Source: an uncultured Prevotella sp. (lineage in GTDB: Bacteria; Bacteroidota; Bacteroidia; Bacteroidales; Bacteroidaceae). From it: a DNA stretch of 5,012 nt. Position numbers and translations under genes: made by a program. The stretch is from positions 1 to 5,012 of the forward strand of contig ONQK01000203.1 of assembly GCA_900319895.1 (NCBI GenBank), in the 5' to 3' direction. Positions 1 to 4,975 of the stretch are shown piece by piece. Numbering within the stretch: position 1 is the stretch's first letter; the number at the start of each line of letters is the position of its first letter. The notes below the pieces were generated by a model. It ran no database searches and was not told the origin of the DNA. It saw only the letters and a program-made list of their open reading frames with translations.

Positions 1-13
1 AAATTATAGCCAC

Positions 14-46
14 AAAAAAGAGGAACAAGTAAAGAACCGTTCCTCT
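14..46 (-). terminator. Intrinsic terminator of tRNA-Pro
   Basis: Read on the minus strand, AGAGGAAC (46-39) and GTTCCTCT (26-19) form a perfect 8-bp stem around a 12-nt loop. A run of six T (19-14, the first being the last stem base) follows immediately. This is the classical rho-independent form. It begins 8 nt past the tRNA 3' end, so it most likely ends the tRNA transcript. There is no T-run on the plus-strand side, so it should work in one direction only. Confidence 0.85.
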
Positions 47-54
47 GCCTTGAG

Positions 55-127
55 TCGGGATTACTGGACTCGAACCAGCGACCTCGCGCCCCCCAGACGT
101 GTGCGCTACCAACTGCGCTAAATCCCG
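55..127 (-). tRNA. tRNA-Pro, anticodon GGG
   Basis: The 73-nt minus-strand sequence folds as a full cloverleaf. The acceptor stem CGGGATT pairs with AATCCCG, the D-stem GCGC with GCGC, and the T-arm is GCTGG-TTCGAGT-CCAGT. The anticodon loop is CTGGGGG, giving anticodon GGG, which reads proline codons CCC and CCU. The C1-G72 pair and A73 discriminator are expected identity elements of bacterial tRNA-Pro. The CCA end is not encoded (the next bases are CTC), so it must be added by a CCA-adding enzyme. The anticodon stem CACGT/GCGCG contains an A28-C42 mismatch and a T31-G39 wobble. The gene has its own promoter and terminator and looks monocistronic, separate from tadA upstream. Confidence 0.95.
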
Positions 128-151
128 ATACTCTTTTGATTAAAAGCGCTG

Positions 152-183
152 CAAAGTTACATTTTTTTTTTGGTTGCACCAAA
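152..183 (-). promoter_or_regulatory. Bacteroidetes-type promoter of tRNA-Pro
   Basis: On the minus strand, TTTG (183-180) is followed after exactly 20 bp by TAACTTTG (159-152). This matches the Bacteroides sigma-ABfr consensus TTTG-N19-21-TAnnTTTG. The spacer contains a run of ten A. Transcription should start near position 148, about 20 nt before the mature tRNA 5' end at 127, leaving a short leader for RNase P to remove. Confidence 0.8.
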
Positions 184-228
184 TAAAAGTTCATTTTTCA
201 ACATTTTTTATGTGAAATCTGATGAAAA

Positions 229-693
229 TCAACGTTTGTCTTTAAAAAAACGCAGCAAAAGCTCTCGGCACTCCTCTTCCAGGATTCCTTCCGTCACCCT
301 CGTTTTAGGATGCAAAATATTTTTATCGACAATCTGATAGCCGCGCTTGGCATCGCTCGCTCCAAAGACGATGCGGGCGACTTGTGCCCATGCCAAGGCG
401 CCCGCACACATCACACACGGCTCCAAAGTGACGTACAAAGTGCACTGCGTAAGGTATTTTCCGCCCAGCCGATTGGCCGCCGCCGTAATGGCTTGCATCT
501 CAGCATGCGCCGTCACATCGTTGAGCGTCTCTGTCAGGTTATGCGCCCGCGAGATGACACGCCCATCGCAGACCACCACTGCCCCAACCGGGATTTCACC
601 TGCCGCAAATGCCAGGTTCGCTTCTGCCAAAGCCTTACGCATAAATTGCTCGTCAAGCTTCTGCAATTCGTCCGCTTTCTCCATTTCCATCAT
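229..693 (-). CDS. tadA: tRNA-specific adenosine deaminase TadA
   Basis: TadA deaminates adenosine 34 to inosine in tRNA-Arg(ACG), letting one tRNA read CGU, CGC and CGA. The 154-residue product shows the zinc-dependent deaminase signature: H63-A-E65, where H63 binds zinc and E65 shuttles protons, and P92-C-V-M-C96, which supplies the two zinc cysteines. The segment EIPVGAVVV (33-41) and the H51-N52 pair before the active site are typical of TadA rather than of cytidine deaminases. Length is normal for the family. The frame stays open upstream to 828, but that extension crosses the opposite gene's promoter and start and looks non-coding, so I chose the first of three clustered ATGs (693; others at 690 and 684). 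No Shine-Dalgarno is visible. No clear terminator is seen between its stop and the tRNA promoter. Confidence 0.93.
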   Translation of the reverse strand: MMEMEKADELQKLDEQFMRKALAEANLAFAAGEIPVGAVVVCDGRVISRAHNLTETLNDVTAHAEMQAITAAANRLGGKYLTQCTLYVTLEPCVMCAGALAWAQVARIVFGASDAKRGYQIVDKNILHPKTRVTEGILEEECRELLLRFFKDKR

Positions 694-712
694 TAAAATT
701 GTGTTGAAGTTA

Positions 713-748
713 CAAAAATACACTTTTAATTTTGTTTTTTTACACAAA
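713..748 (-). promoter_or_regulatory. Possible tadA promoter
   Basis: TATTTTTG (720-713 on the minus strand) fits the TAnnTTTG -7 box and would start transcription about 16 nt before the tadA ATG. The nearest TTTG upstream (748-745) is 24 bp away, longer than the usual 19-21 bp, so the -33 element is poor. It lies inside the spacer of the divergent yraN promoter. Confidence 0.4.
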
Positions 749-762
749 TTGCCGTATTTTTG
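731..762 (+). promoter_or_regulatory. Bacteroidetes-type promoter of yraN-birA-pyrH
   Basis: TTTG (731-734), a 20-bp spacer and TATTTTTG (755-762) match the Bacteroidetes consensus exactly in both boxes and spacing. Judged by the usual distance from the -7 box, transcription starts around 766-770. That is at or within a few bases of the yraN ATG at 770, so the mRNA would be leaderless or nearly so. It is the only good promoter seen for the three-gene plus-strand operon. Confidence 0.7.
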
Positions 763-769
763 CAGCAAT

Positions 770-1153
770 ATGGCACAGCACAATGAGTTTGGACAATGGG
801 GCGAGGAGTTGGCAGAGCGATTTCTCATTGACGAGGGCTATTTCGTCCGCCATCGCGACTGGCATTTCGGGCATCGAGACATCGACCTCGTAGCCACGGA
901 CAAAGACGGAACGTTGGTTTTCGTCGAAGTGAAAACACGGCGAAGTACAGACTTCTCAACACCGGAGGAATCCGTTGACCAGAAAAAGATCCACAACCTT
1001 GCCGCCGCCGCGGCCGCCTACATCAAGACATTCCAAGTTGACGTGCCGGTGCGGTTTGATGTCATCACCATCGTGGGCGACGGTGTTTATGAAGCCAAGA
1101 TCACCCACTACCCCAACGCGTTCCTGCCGCCGACCAATTACGAAAGACCATGA
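770..1153 (+). CDS. yraN: YraN/UPF0102 family nuclease-fold protein
   Basis: This 127-residue protein belongs to the UPF0102 (YraN) family, which has the PD-(D/E)XK nuclease fold but no firmly established role. The N-terminus HNEFGQWGEELAERFL is the family hallmark. The putative active-site residues are E13, D37 (in GHRDIDL, 34-40) and the E53-V-K55 motif. A RFDV segment (95-98) follows, as is usual. Length is typical. The frame stays open upstream to 347 opposite tadA, but the recognisable protein starts at the ATG at 770, directly behind the promoter. Its stop overlaps the birA start by 4 bp (ATGA), so the two are probably translationally coupled. Residues 76-86 are unusually alanine-rich. 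Confidence 0.9.
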   Translation: MAQHNEFGQWGEELAERFLIDEGYFVRHRDWHFGHRDIDLVATDKDGTLVFVEVKTRRSTDFSTPEESVDQKKIHNLAAAAAAYIKTFQVDVPVRFDVITIVGDGVYEAKITHYPNAFLPPTNYERP

Positions 1154-1896
1154 AAAGAAGCATTCTCCGAATCAACGAGACGGACTCTACCAATCGCTTT
1201 TTGCGAGAATATCGCGGGATGGAGGACGTGGACTTATTGGTGGCCATGACAGACTTCCAGACAGCAGGAAAGGGTCAGGGCGAGAATCACTGGGAAAGCG
1301 AGGCGGCGAAAAACCTGCTCTTCTCCATCAAAATACAGCCCAAGGCGCTTCCTGCCTCAAAACAATACATGATTTCAATGGTCACTGCAATCGCCATACA
1401 TGAGGTCTTGCGCCAAATCGCCGGAAATTTCACCATAAAATGGCCCAACGACATTTACTGGAAAGACCGTAAGGTCAGTGGGACACTCATTGAGACGCGA
1501 TATACATCAAACGGGCTGAAAGACGTCATCATCGGTGTCGGCATCAATGTCAACCAAGAAGTTTTCACCAGCCAGGCTCCCAATCCCGCGTCACTCAGAC
1601 ACATCACCGGGGAGACGACAGACAGGGAGGAGTTGCTGGAGCAGGTACTGGAAAAGTTTCAAAAACATTATCAGAAATTACTCGCAGGACAATATGCGGA
1701 AATTTCCGACCAATACCACCAATGGCTCTACCGCAAAGACGAATGGAACACTTACATCGACAAAAACGGAAGATTCACGGCCCGAATCGTTAAAGTGAAC
1801 GACAACGGGCAACTCGTTTTGGAAGATGAGTCCGGAAAACTGCGAGAATACATGTTCAAAGAAATAGAATTTTACATCAAAACAAATCAAAAATAA
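1150..1896 (+). CDS. birA: Biotin-[acetyl-CoA-carboxylase] ligase, catalytic-only
   Basis: Biotin-protein ligase activates biotin with ATP to biotinyl-5'-AMP and transfers it to a lysine of biotin carboxyl carrier domains. The 248-residue product starts directly with the catalytic domain: ETDSTN (10-15), the biotinyl-AMP loop QTAGKGQGENHW (37-48), KWPND (97-101, with the active-site K97), KVSGTLIE (108-115) and IGVGINVN (128-135). A small C-terminal beta domain follows (about 195-243). There is no N-terminal winged-helix domain as in E. coli BirA, so it should be a class I enzyme without repressor function. In the loop, positions equivalent to E. coli R116 and R118 are K41 and Q43. The start overlaps the yraN stop by 4 bp, and pyrH begins 7 nt after its stop. 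The link to its operon partners looks positional rather than by pathway. Confidence 0.93.
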   Translation: MKRSILRINETDSTNRFLREYRGMEDVDLLVAMTDFQTAGKGQGENHWESEAAKNLLFSIKIQPKALPASKQYMISMVTAIAIHEVLRQIAGNFTIKWPNDIYWKDRKVSGTLIETRYTSNGLKDVIIGVGINVNQEVFTSQAPNPASLRHITGETTDREELLEQVLEKFQKHYQKLLAGQYAEISDQYHQWLYRKDEWNTYIDKNGRFTARIVKVNDNGQLVLEDESGKLREYMFKEIEFYIKTNQK

Positions 1897-1903
1897 ATTA
1901 TTT

Positions 1904-2614
1904 ATGGCAAGATTCAAACGGATACTTCTCAAACTCAGCGGCGAGAGCCTCATGGGCAAACAAGGTTTCGGCATCGATCCGGAACGCCTTGCAGACTATG
2001 CCCGGCAAATACAAGAAATACACGGGATAGGCGTAGAAATCGGCATCGTCATCGGCGGCGGCAACATTTTCCGGGGGGTGAGCGGTTCCCAAAAAGGTTT
2101 CGACCGCGTGAAAGGCGACCAAATGGGCATGTGCGCCACGGTCATCAATTCACTTGCACTCTCGTCGGCATTGGGCGCCATTGGGGTCAAGAACAAAGTG
2201 ATGACAGCCATCCGCATGGAACCCATCGGCGAGTTCTACACCAAATGGAAAGCCATCGAAGCCATGGAAAACGGGTACGTCTGCATTTTCTCAGCAGGGA
2301 CTGGATCGCCTTATTTCACGACCGATACGGGGAGTTCACTGCGAGGCATCGAAATCGAGGCAGACGTGATGCTCAAAGGCACACGCGTGGACGGGGTCTA
2401 TACGGCAGACCCAGAAAAAGACAGCACTGCCACTAAGTTCAACGAAATCACCTTCGACGAGGTCTACCGACGCAGTTTAAAAGTGATGGACCTCACGGCA
2501 ACAGCGATGTGCAAGGAAAACAACCTGCCCATCTACGTCTTCAATATGGACGTCGTTGGCAACCTGCGCCGTGTCATCGAGGGCGAAGAAATCGGGACGC
2601 TAGTGCACAATTGA
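1904..2614 (+). CDS. pyrH: UMP kinase (uridylate kinase)
   Basis: PyrH phosphorylates UMP to UDP with ATP. It is a cytosolic, normally hexameric enzyme of the amino-acid-kinase fold and is essential for pyrimidine nucleotide supply. The 236-residue product is full length. Visible motifs are KLSGES (10-15, phosphate binding), IGGGNIFRG (50-58), GDQMGM (71-76) with the UMP-contacting D72, N82, GTGSPYFTTD (132-141) around the catalytic/UMP site, and KGTRVDGVYTADP (158-170) for nucleotide binding. The ATG at 1904 follows the birA stop by 7 nt in an AT-rich gap without a Shine-Dalgarno. It is the last gene of the plus-strand operon. The frr gene, which follows pyrH in many bacteria, is absent. The sampled 60-base blocks 2041-2100 and 2341-2400 are each 60% GC. 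Confidence 0.97.
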   Translation: MARFKRILLKLSGESLMGKQGFGIDPERLADYARQIQEIHGIGVEIGIVIGGGNIFRGVSGSQKGFDRVKGDQMGMCATVINSLALSSALGAIGVKNKVMTAIRMEPIGEFYTKWKAIEAMENGYVCIFSAGTGSPYFTTDTGSSLRGIEIEADVMLKGTRVDGVYTADPEKDSTATKFNEITFDEVYRRSLKVMDLTATAMCKENNLPIYVFNMDVVGNLRRVIEGEEIGTLVHN

Positions 2615-2647
2615 CGACAAGTCTCTCTTTTGAGAAGGGGGAAACGG

Positions 2648-2689
2648 ACAAGAGCCCGCTGCGAATCAATGTTTGCAGCGGGCTCTTGT
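2648..2689. terminator. Strong hairpin between convergent operons, likely bidirectional terminator
   Basis: ACAAGAGCCCGCTGC (2648-2662) and GCAGCGGGCTCTTGT (2675-2689) are perfect 15-bp inverted arms. The intervening 12 nt can extend the stem by four weaker pairs, leaving a CAAT tetraloop. It lies 33 nt after the pyrH stop and 70 nt beyond the DUF4834 gene stop, between convergent genes, where a shared terminator is expected. Neither side has the T-run of a standard intrinsic terminator, so the role is inferred from position and strength. The rest of 2615-2759 shows only weak small stems. Confidence 0.6.
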
Positions 2690-2759
2690 GATGTCTTACA
2701 ATGATGGCACTGGTGGAAAACCATGCTACATCAAGAGACTACTTTTTGAGGCTTGCCAC

Positions 2760-2999
2760 TCAATTCGTCTCCTCAAAATCCACATACACACCTTCGTCAT
2801 CGGCAAAAATCTGCCGCTGCCGCCCATTGCCATGCTGGTTGACCGTTGTTGACCGATGAGTGGTGGACTGCGCACGGCCGCGCGGCGTGCGAAATTGCCT
2901 GACAGACCTCAACAGTTGCCTGACAATACCGAAAATTAACAGTATGACGAATATAAATCCGATAGCCAAAACAGCAAAAAGGAACTTGAGTATCATCAT
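2760..2999 (-). CDS. DUF4834-family small membrane protein
   Basis: The product has 79 residues: one hydrophobic N-terminal membrane segment (about 4-26), a basic stretch rich in R and Q (27-60), and an acidic end with DDEGVYVDFEE (67-77). This layout and the acidic YVDFEE-type tail match the Bacteroidetes family DUF4834 as I remember it; its function is unknown. The topology suggests a membrane anchor with a short cytoplasmic tail. The ATG at 2999 overlaps the pssA stop by 4 bp (ATGA), so translation is probably coupled; a second ATG follows at once at 2996. It is the last gene of the psd-pssA operon, which hints at a membrane or lipid-related role, but that is inference only. Confidence 0.8.
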   Translation of the reverse strand: MMILKFLFAVLAIGFIFVILLIFGIVRQLLRSVRQFRTPRGRAQSTTHRSTTVNQHGNGRQRQIFADDEGVYVDFEETN

Positions 3000-3724
3000 T
3001 TTTCTTCTGATTTACGTTTAGGCAATAATGAAAGGAATATATACAGTATAACGATTGACGCAATTCCGCCAATGCCTAGAAGCAGGATGTTCAACACAGC
3101 CAAGAACAGAAAGACATACCTTATTTCATTGCCTTTCCAGCCCCAACTCTTGAATTTCAGGGCAAACAAAGGCACTTCGCTGACCAAGAGCCAACAACTT
3201 ACCAAAATTCCGACAAGAATTATCGTTTGCCCCAAAGCGGAATGCAAGGCTCCCGTGTCTTGAGCAACGACAAATGCCCCCCAGAACAAAGCATTGGCAG
3301 GCGTCGGAAGGCCGATAAAAGAGGTCAATTGGCGCTCATCCAAGTTGAATTTCGCCAATCGCAGTGCCGAGAAAGCGGCTATCAGAAAAGAAAGATAGGG
3401 CACAAAAGGCTGTATGGCCATCATCTCATCGGGCAAAGAGAAGCCTTGAAGCACTTGGAATATAAGTGCAGAAGGTGCAACACCAAAAGTCACCACGTCT
3501 GCCAGCGAATCAAGTTCCTTCCCTATCGGAGAACTCACTCCCAGCAAGCGCGCAACCAAGCCGTCGAAAAAATCGAACACCGCACCCAAGATGATCATCA
3601 AAAACGCCATGCGCAACTCGCCACTCAATGCAAAAGTGACTGCTATGCACCCCGAAATCAGGTTACAGCATGTAATGGCATTGGGAAGATGGCGTCTAAT
3701 CCTCATTTTTCTAACGGTCTTCAA
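2996..3724 (-). CDS. pssA: CDP-diacylglycerol-serine O-phosphatidyltransferase
   Basis: This integral membrane enzyme joins CDP-diacylglycerol and L-serine into phosphatidylserine, releasing CMP. The 242-residue product contains a complete CDP-alcohol phosphatidyltransferase motif: D51-x2-D54-G55-x2-A58-R59-x8-G68-x3-D72-x3-D76, where the aspartates bind metal and do catalysis. FIGLPTPANA (136-145) is a further signature of the serine-specific branch (type II PssA). Several membrane segments are visible (about 16-34, 38-58, 105-121, 140-155, 165-183, 201-232), and the C-terminus is charged. M1 (3724) and M7 (3706) are both possible starts; I keep the longer. It lies 15 nt after psd, whose enzyme uses its product, and overlaps the following DUF4834 gene by 4 bp. 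Confidence 0.95.
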   Translation of the reverse strand: MKTVRKMRIRRHLPNAITCCNLISGCIAVTFALSGELRMAFLMIILGAVFDFFDGLVARLLGVSSPIGKELDSLADVVTFGVAPSALIFQVLQGFSLPDEMMAIQPFVPYLSFLIAAFSALRLAKFNLDERQLTSFIGLPTPANALFWGAFVVAQDTGALHSALGQTIILVGILVSCWLLVSEVPLFALKFKSWGWKGNEIRYVFLFLAVLNILLLGIGGIASIVILYIFLSLLPKRKSEEK

Positions 3725-3739
3725 AAATTAGTATGTCTA

Positions 3740-4432
3740 TTATTTCAACTTTGCAATCACCGTCTGGTCACCGGTGGTGCGCTGCCCCATGTCCACACAA
3801 ACCTCCGTACCAACGGGCAAGTAGACATCAACACGCGAGCCAAACTTTATAAATCCTAAATGTTCGTCAATGTAGCAATCCTCACCCGGTTTAGCGTAAG
3901 TGACAATACGCCGTGCCATCGCACCGGCAATCTGCCTGCACAACACGTCTACCCCGTCTGGCGTTGTAATCATGACATCCGCGTGTTCGTTCTCCTCACT
4001 GGCCTTCGGGAGCCAAGCCTTGTGAAAATTCCCATTGCGATGCTCCACGAACTTCACGCGGCCGTCCACGGGAAACCAATTGGCATGCACATTGAACGGG
4101 CTCATGAAAATGGAAATCATCAGACGTTTATCGTTAAAATACCTGGTCTCGTGAACCTCCTCTATAACAACAATTCTACCGTCAGCAGGAGCCACCACGA
4201 TTTTTCCCGTATCCTCTTGGGGAAAATAGCGAATCGGACATCGGAAAAAGTTCAATACCGTGGCATAGACCGCACCCATCACGACAACAAACATCCAGAA
4301 CGGAATCTTCGTATCAAAATAACGCCAAAGCAATATAGCTATGGCGGTCAAAACAATAAAACCGTAAATTAACGTGTCTGTACCCTCACGATGTATTCTG
4401 ATTTTCTTAAGTTTCTTTATTTTTTTCCCCAT
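3740..4432 (-). CDS. psd: Phosphatidylserine decarboxylase, short form
   Basis: Psd converts phosphatidylserine to phosphatidylethanolamine at the membrane. It is made as a proenzyme that cleaves itself at a Gly-Ser bond, turning the serine into the pyruvoyl cofactor. Here the site is F197-G198-S199-R200-V-D, giving a beta chain of about 198 residues and an alpha chain of about 32. Other family motifs are APADGR (81-86), FMSPFNVHANW (109-119, with H116) and SEENEH (145-150). Two membrane segments lie near the N-terminus (about 19-37 and 43-62) behind a lysine-rich start. The 230-residue length fits the short psd class seen in Bacteroidetes and archaea rather than the longer E. coli form. It is the first gene of psd-pssA-DUF4834. 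The ATG at 4432 lies about 22 nt from the predicted transcription start, with no Shine-Dalgarno. Confidence 0.95.
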   Translation of the reverse strand: MGKKIKKLKKIRIHREGTDTLIYGFIVLTAIAILLWRYFDTKIPFWMFVVVMGAVYATVLNFFRCPIRYFPQEDTGKIVVAPADGRIVVIEEVHETRYFNDKRLMISIFMSPFNVHANWFPVDGRVKFVEHRNGNFHKAWLPKASEENEHADVMITTPDGVDVLCRQIAGAMARRIVTYAKPGEDCYIDEHLGFIKFGSRVDVYLPVGTEVCVDMGQRTTGDQTVIAKLK

Positions 4433-4458
4433 GCGACAAGTTATTTCTTTTCAAGATG

Positions 4459-4490
4459 CAAAGTTAATCTATTTTTTCCATTCTGACAAA
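4459..4490 (-). promoter_or_regulatory. Bacteroidetes-type promoter of psd-pssA operon
   Basis: On the minus strand, TTTG (4490-4487), a 20-bp spacer and TAACTTTG (4466-4459) match the Bacteroidetes -33/-7 consensus. The -7 box is identical to that of the tRNA-Pro promoter. Transcription should start near 4455, about 22 nt before the psd ATG. The remainder of 4433-4534 shows nothing else that I can recognise. Confidence 0.78.
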
Positions 4491-4534
4491 TTTCAATGCC
4501 TTTATTGTAGTCATGGCAACAGCATCGCATAGAG

Positions 4535-4975
4535 TTATAGAGTCGACCAGCAAGTGCAAATTGTTTGCAAATTTAGGTGTAATGTTCGAAAAAGACCCCA
4601 TCTGGCGTTCCGAAATTTAATCCTCCCTTGGCCTTCTGTTGATTTTTGCTTGTACATTTCTACTTTCCTGCCTATATCACGTCCCCTTTCGTCTTTATCT
4701 AATTTCAGAGGAGAAACAACAAACTCGTCTTTATATAAACCAATACCACAAATAGAATTTTTGTGTAATGCCTTAAAAGATTTTAGTGTGAAGTTTCTAT
4801 GTAACCATTCAGCCTCTATCTCTTTTGACATGTATCTTTTTAAATCAACTTTCTTGACTTGTGTTCGCATTAACATTGCAATCACAGCTTCTCCTAACAC
4901 TATCGGGGCATCAACACAAATTGTAAGTACAGGATCAGCCAATAGTGCCCAACCTGTATTTTGCCATATATACAA
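4535..4975 (-). CDS. Unrecognised protein, probably frameshifted, possibly immunity-like
   Basis: The open frame gives 146 residues from a TTG (4975). I do not recognise it firmly. The middle part looks like a genuine small soluble protein: WALLADPVLTICVDAP (9-24), LGEAVIAML (27-35), a helical lysine-rich region (about 38-70) and GIGLYKDEFVVSPLKLD (77-93). From memory, the order 'LGEAV, helical region, ISP-like strand' resembles DUF1436/CdiI-type contact-dependent-inhibition immunity proteins, but this is weak. The first ATG (4876) would remove the LGEAV segment, so the true start lies upstream. The other end of the reading frame looks poor from about residue 110. In a different frame both flanks read better, joined at A-runs at 4959-4962 and 4643-4647, with an end at 4573. 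The gene may therefore be a pseudogene that continues past 5012. The region is AT-rich (4741-4860 about 29% GC). Confidence 0.45.
   Translation of the reverse strand: MYIWQNTGWALLADPVLTICVDAPIVLGEAVIAMLMRTQVKKVDLKRYMSKEIEAEWLHRNFTLKSFKALHKNSICGIGLYKDEFVVSPLKLDKDERGRDIGRKVEMYKQKSTEGQGRIKFRNARWGLFRTLHLNLQTICTCWSTL

Noticed and set aside
169..183. Inverted repeat TTTGGT-TGC-ACCAAA as a possible terminator of tadA
   Set aside because: In the tadA direction it is followed by an A-run rather than a T-run, and it overlaps the -33 box of the tRNA promoter; the stem is only 6 bp.
310..696. A 128-codon open frame on the plus strand opposite tadA
   Set aside because: It is the complement of a gene with intact zinc-binding motifs, and its composition is non-protein-like.
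347..769. An N-terminal extension of yraN to 347
   Set aside because: The family N-terminus begins at the ATG at 770, and the upstream part is antisense to tadA.
694..828. An N-terminal extension of tadA to 828
   Set aside because: The extra 45 residues lack family similarity and would run through the yraN promoter and start; the ATG cluster at 693-682 gives the normal family length.
2700..2722. A weak stem around the sequence GGTTTTCCACC on the minus strand after the DUF4834 gene
   Set aside because: It has only three plus four pairs with a bulge and no T-run; the strong hairpin at 2648-2689 is the better terminator candidate.
3227..3859. A 210-codon open frame on the plus strand opposite pssA and the end of psd
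   Set aside because: It is antisense to two clearly recognised genes, and its translation is rich in H, Q, R and C without any domain-like pattern, as expected of a shadow frame.
3860..4372. A 170-codon open frame on the plus strand opposite psd
   Set aside because: The minus-strand psd has all catalytic motifs; the plus-strand frame shows no recognisable motif and no promoter.
4555..4573. Two direct copies of TGCAAATT with a 3-nt spacer
   Set aside because: They are too short and AT-rich to separate from chance, and are not placed relative to a promoter in a telling way.
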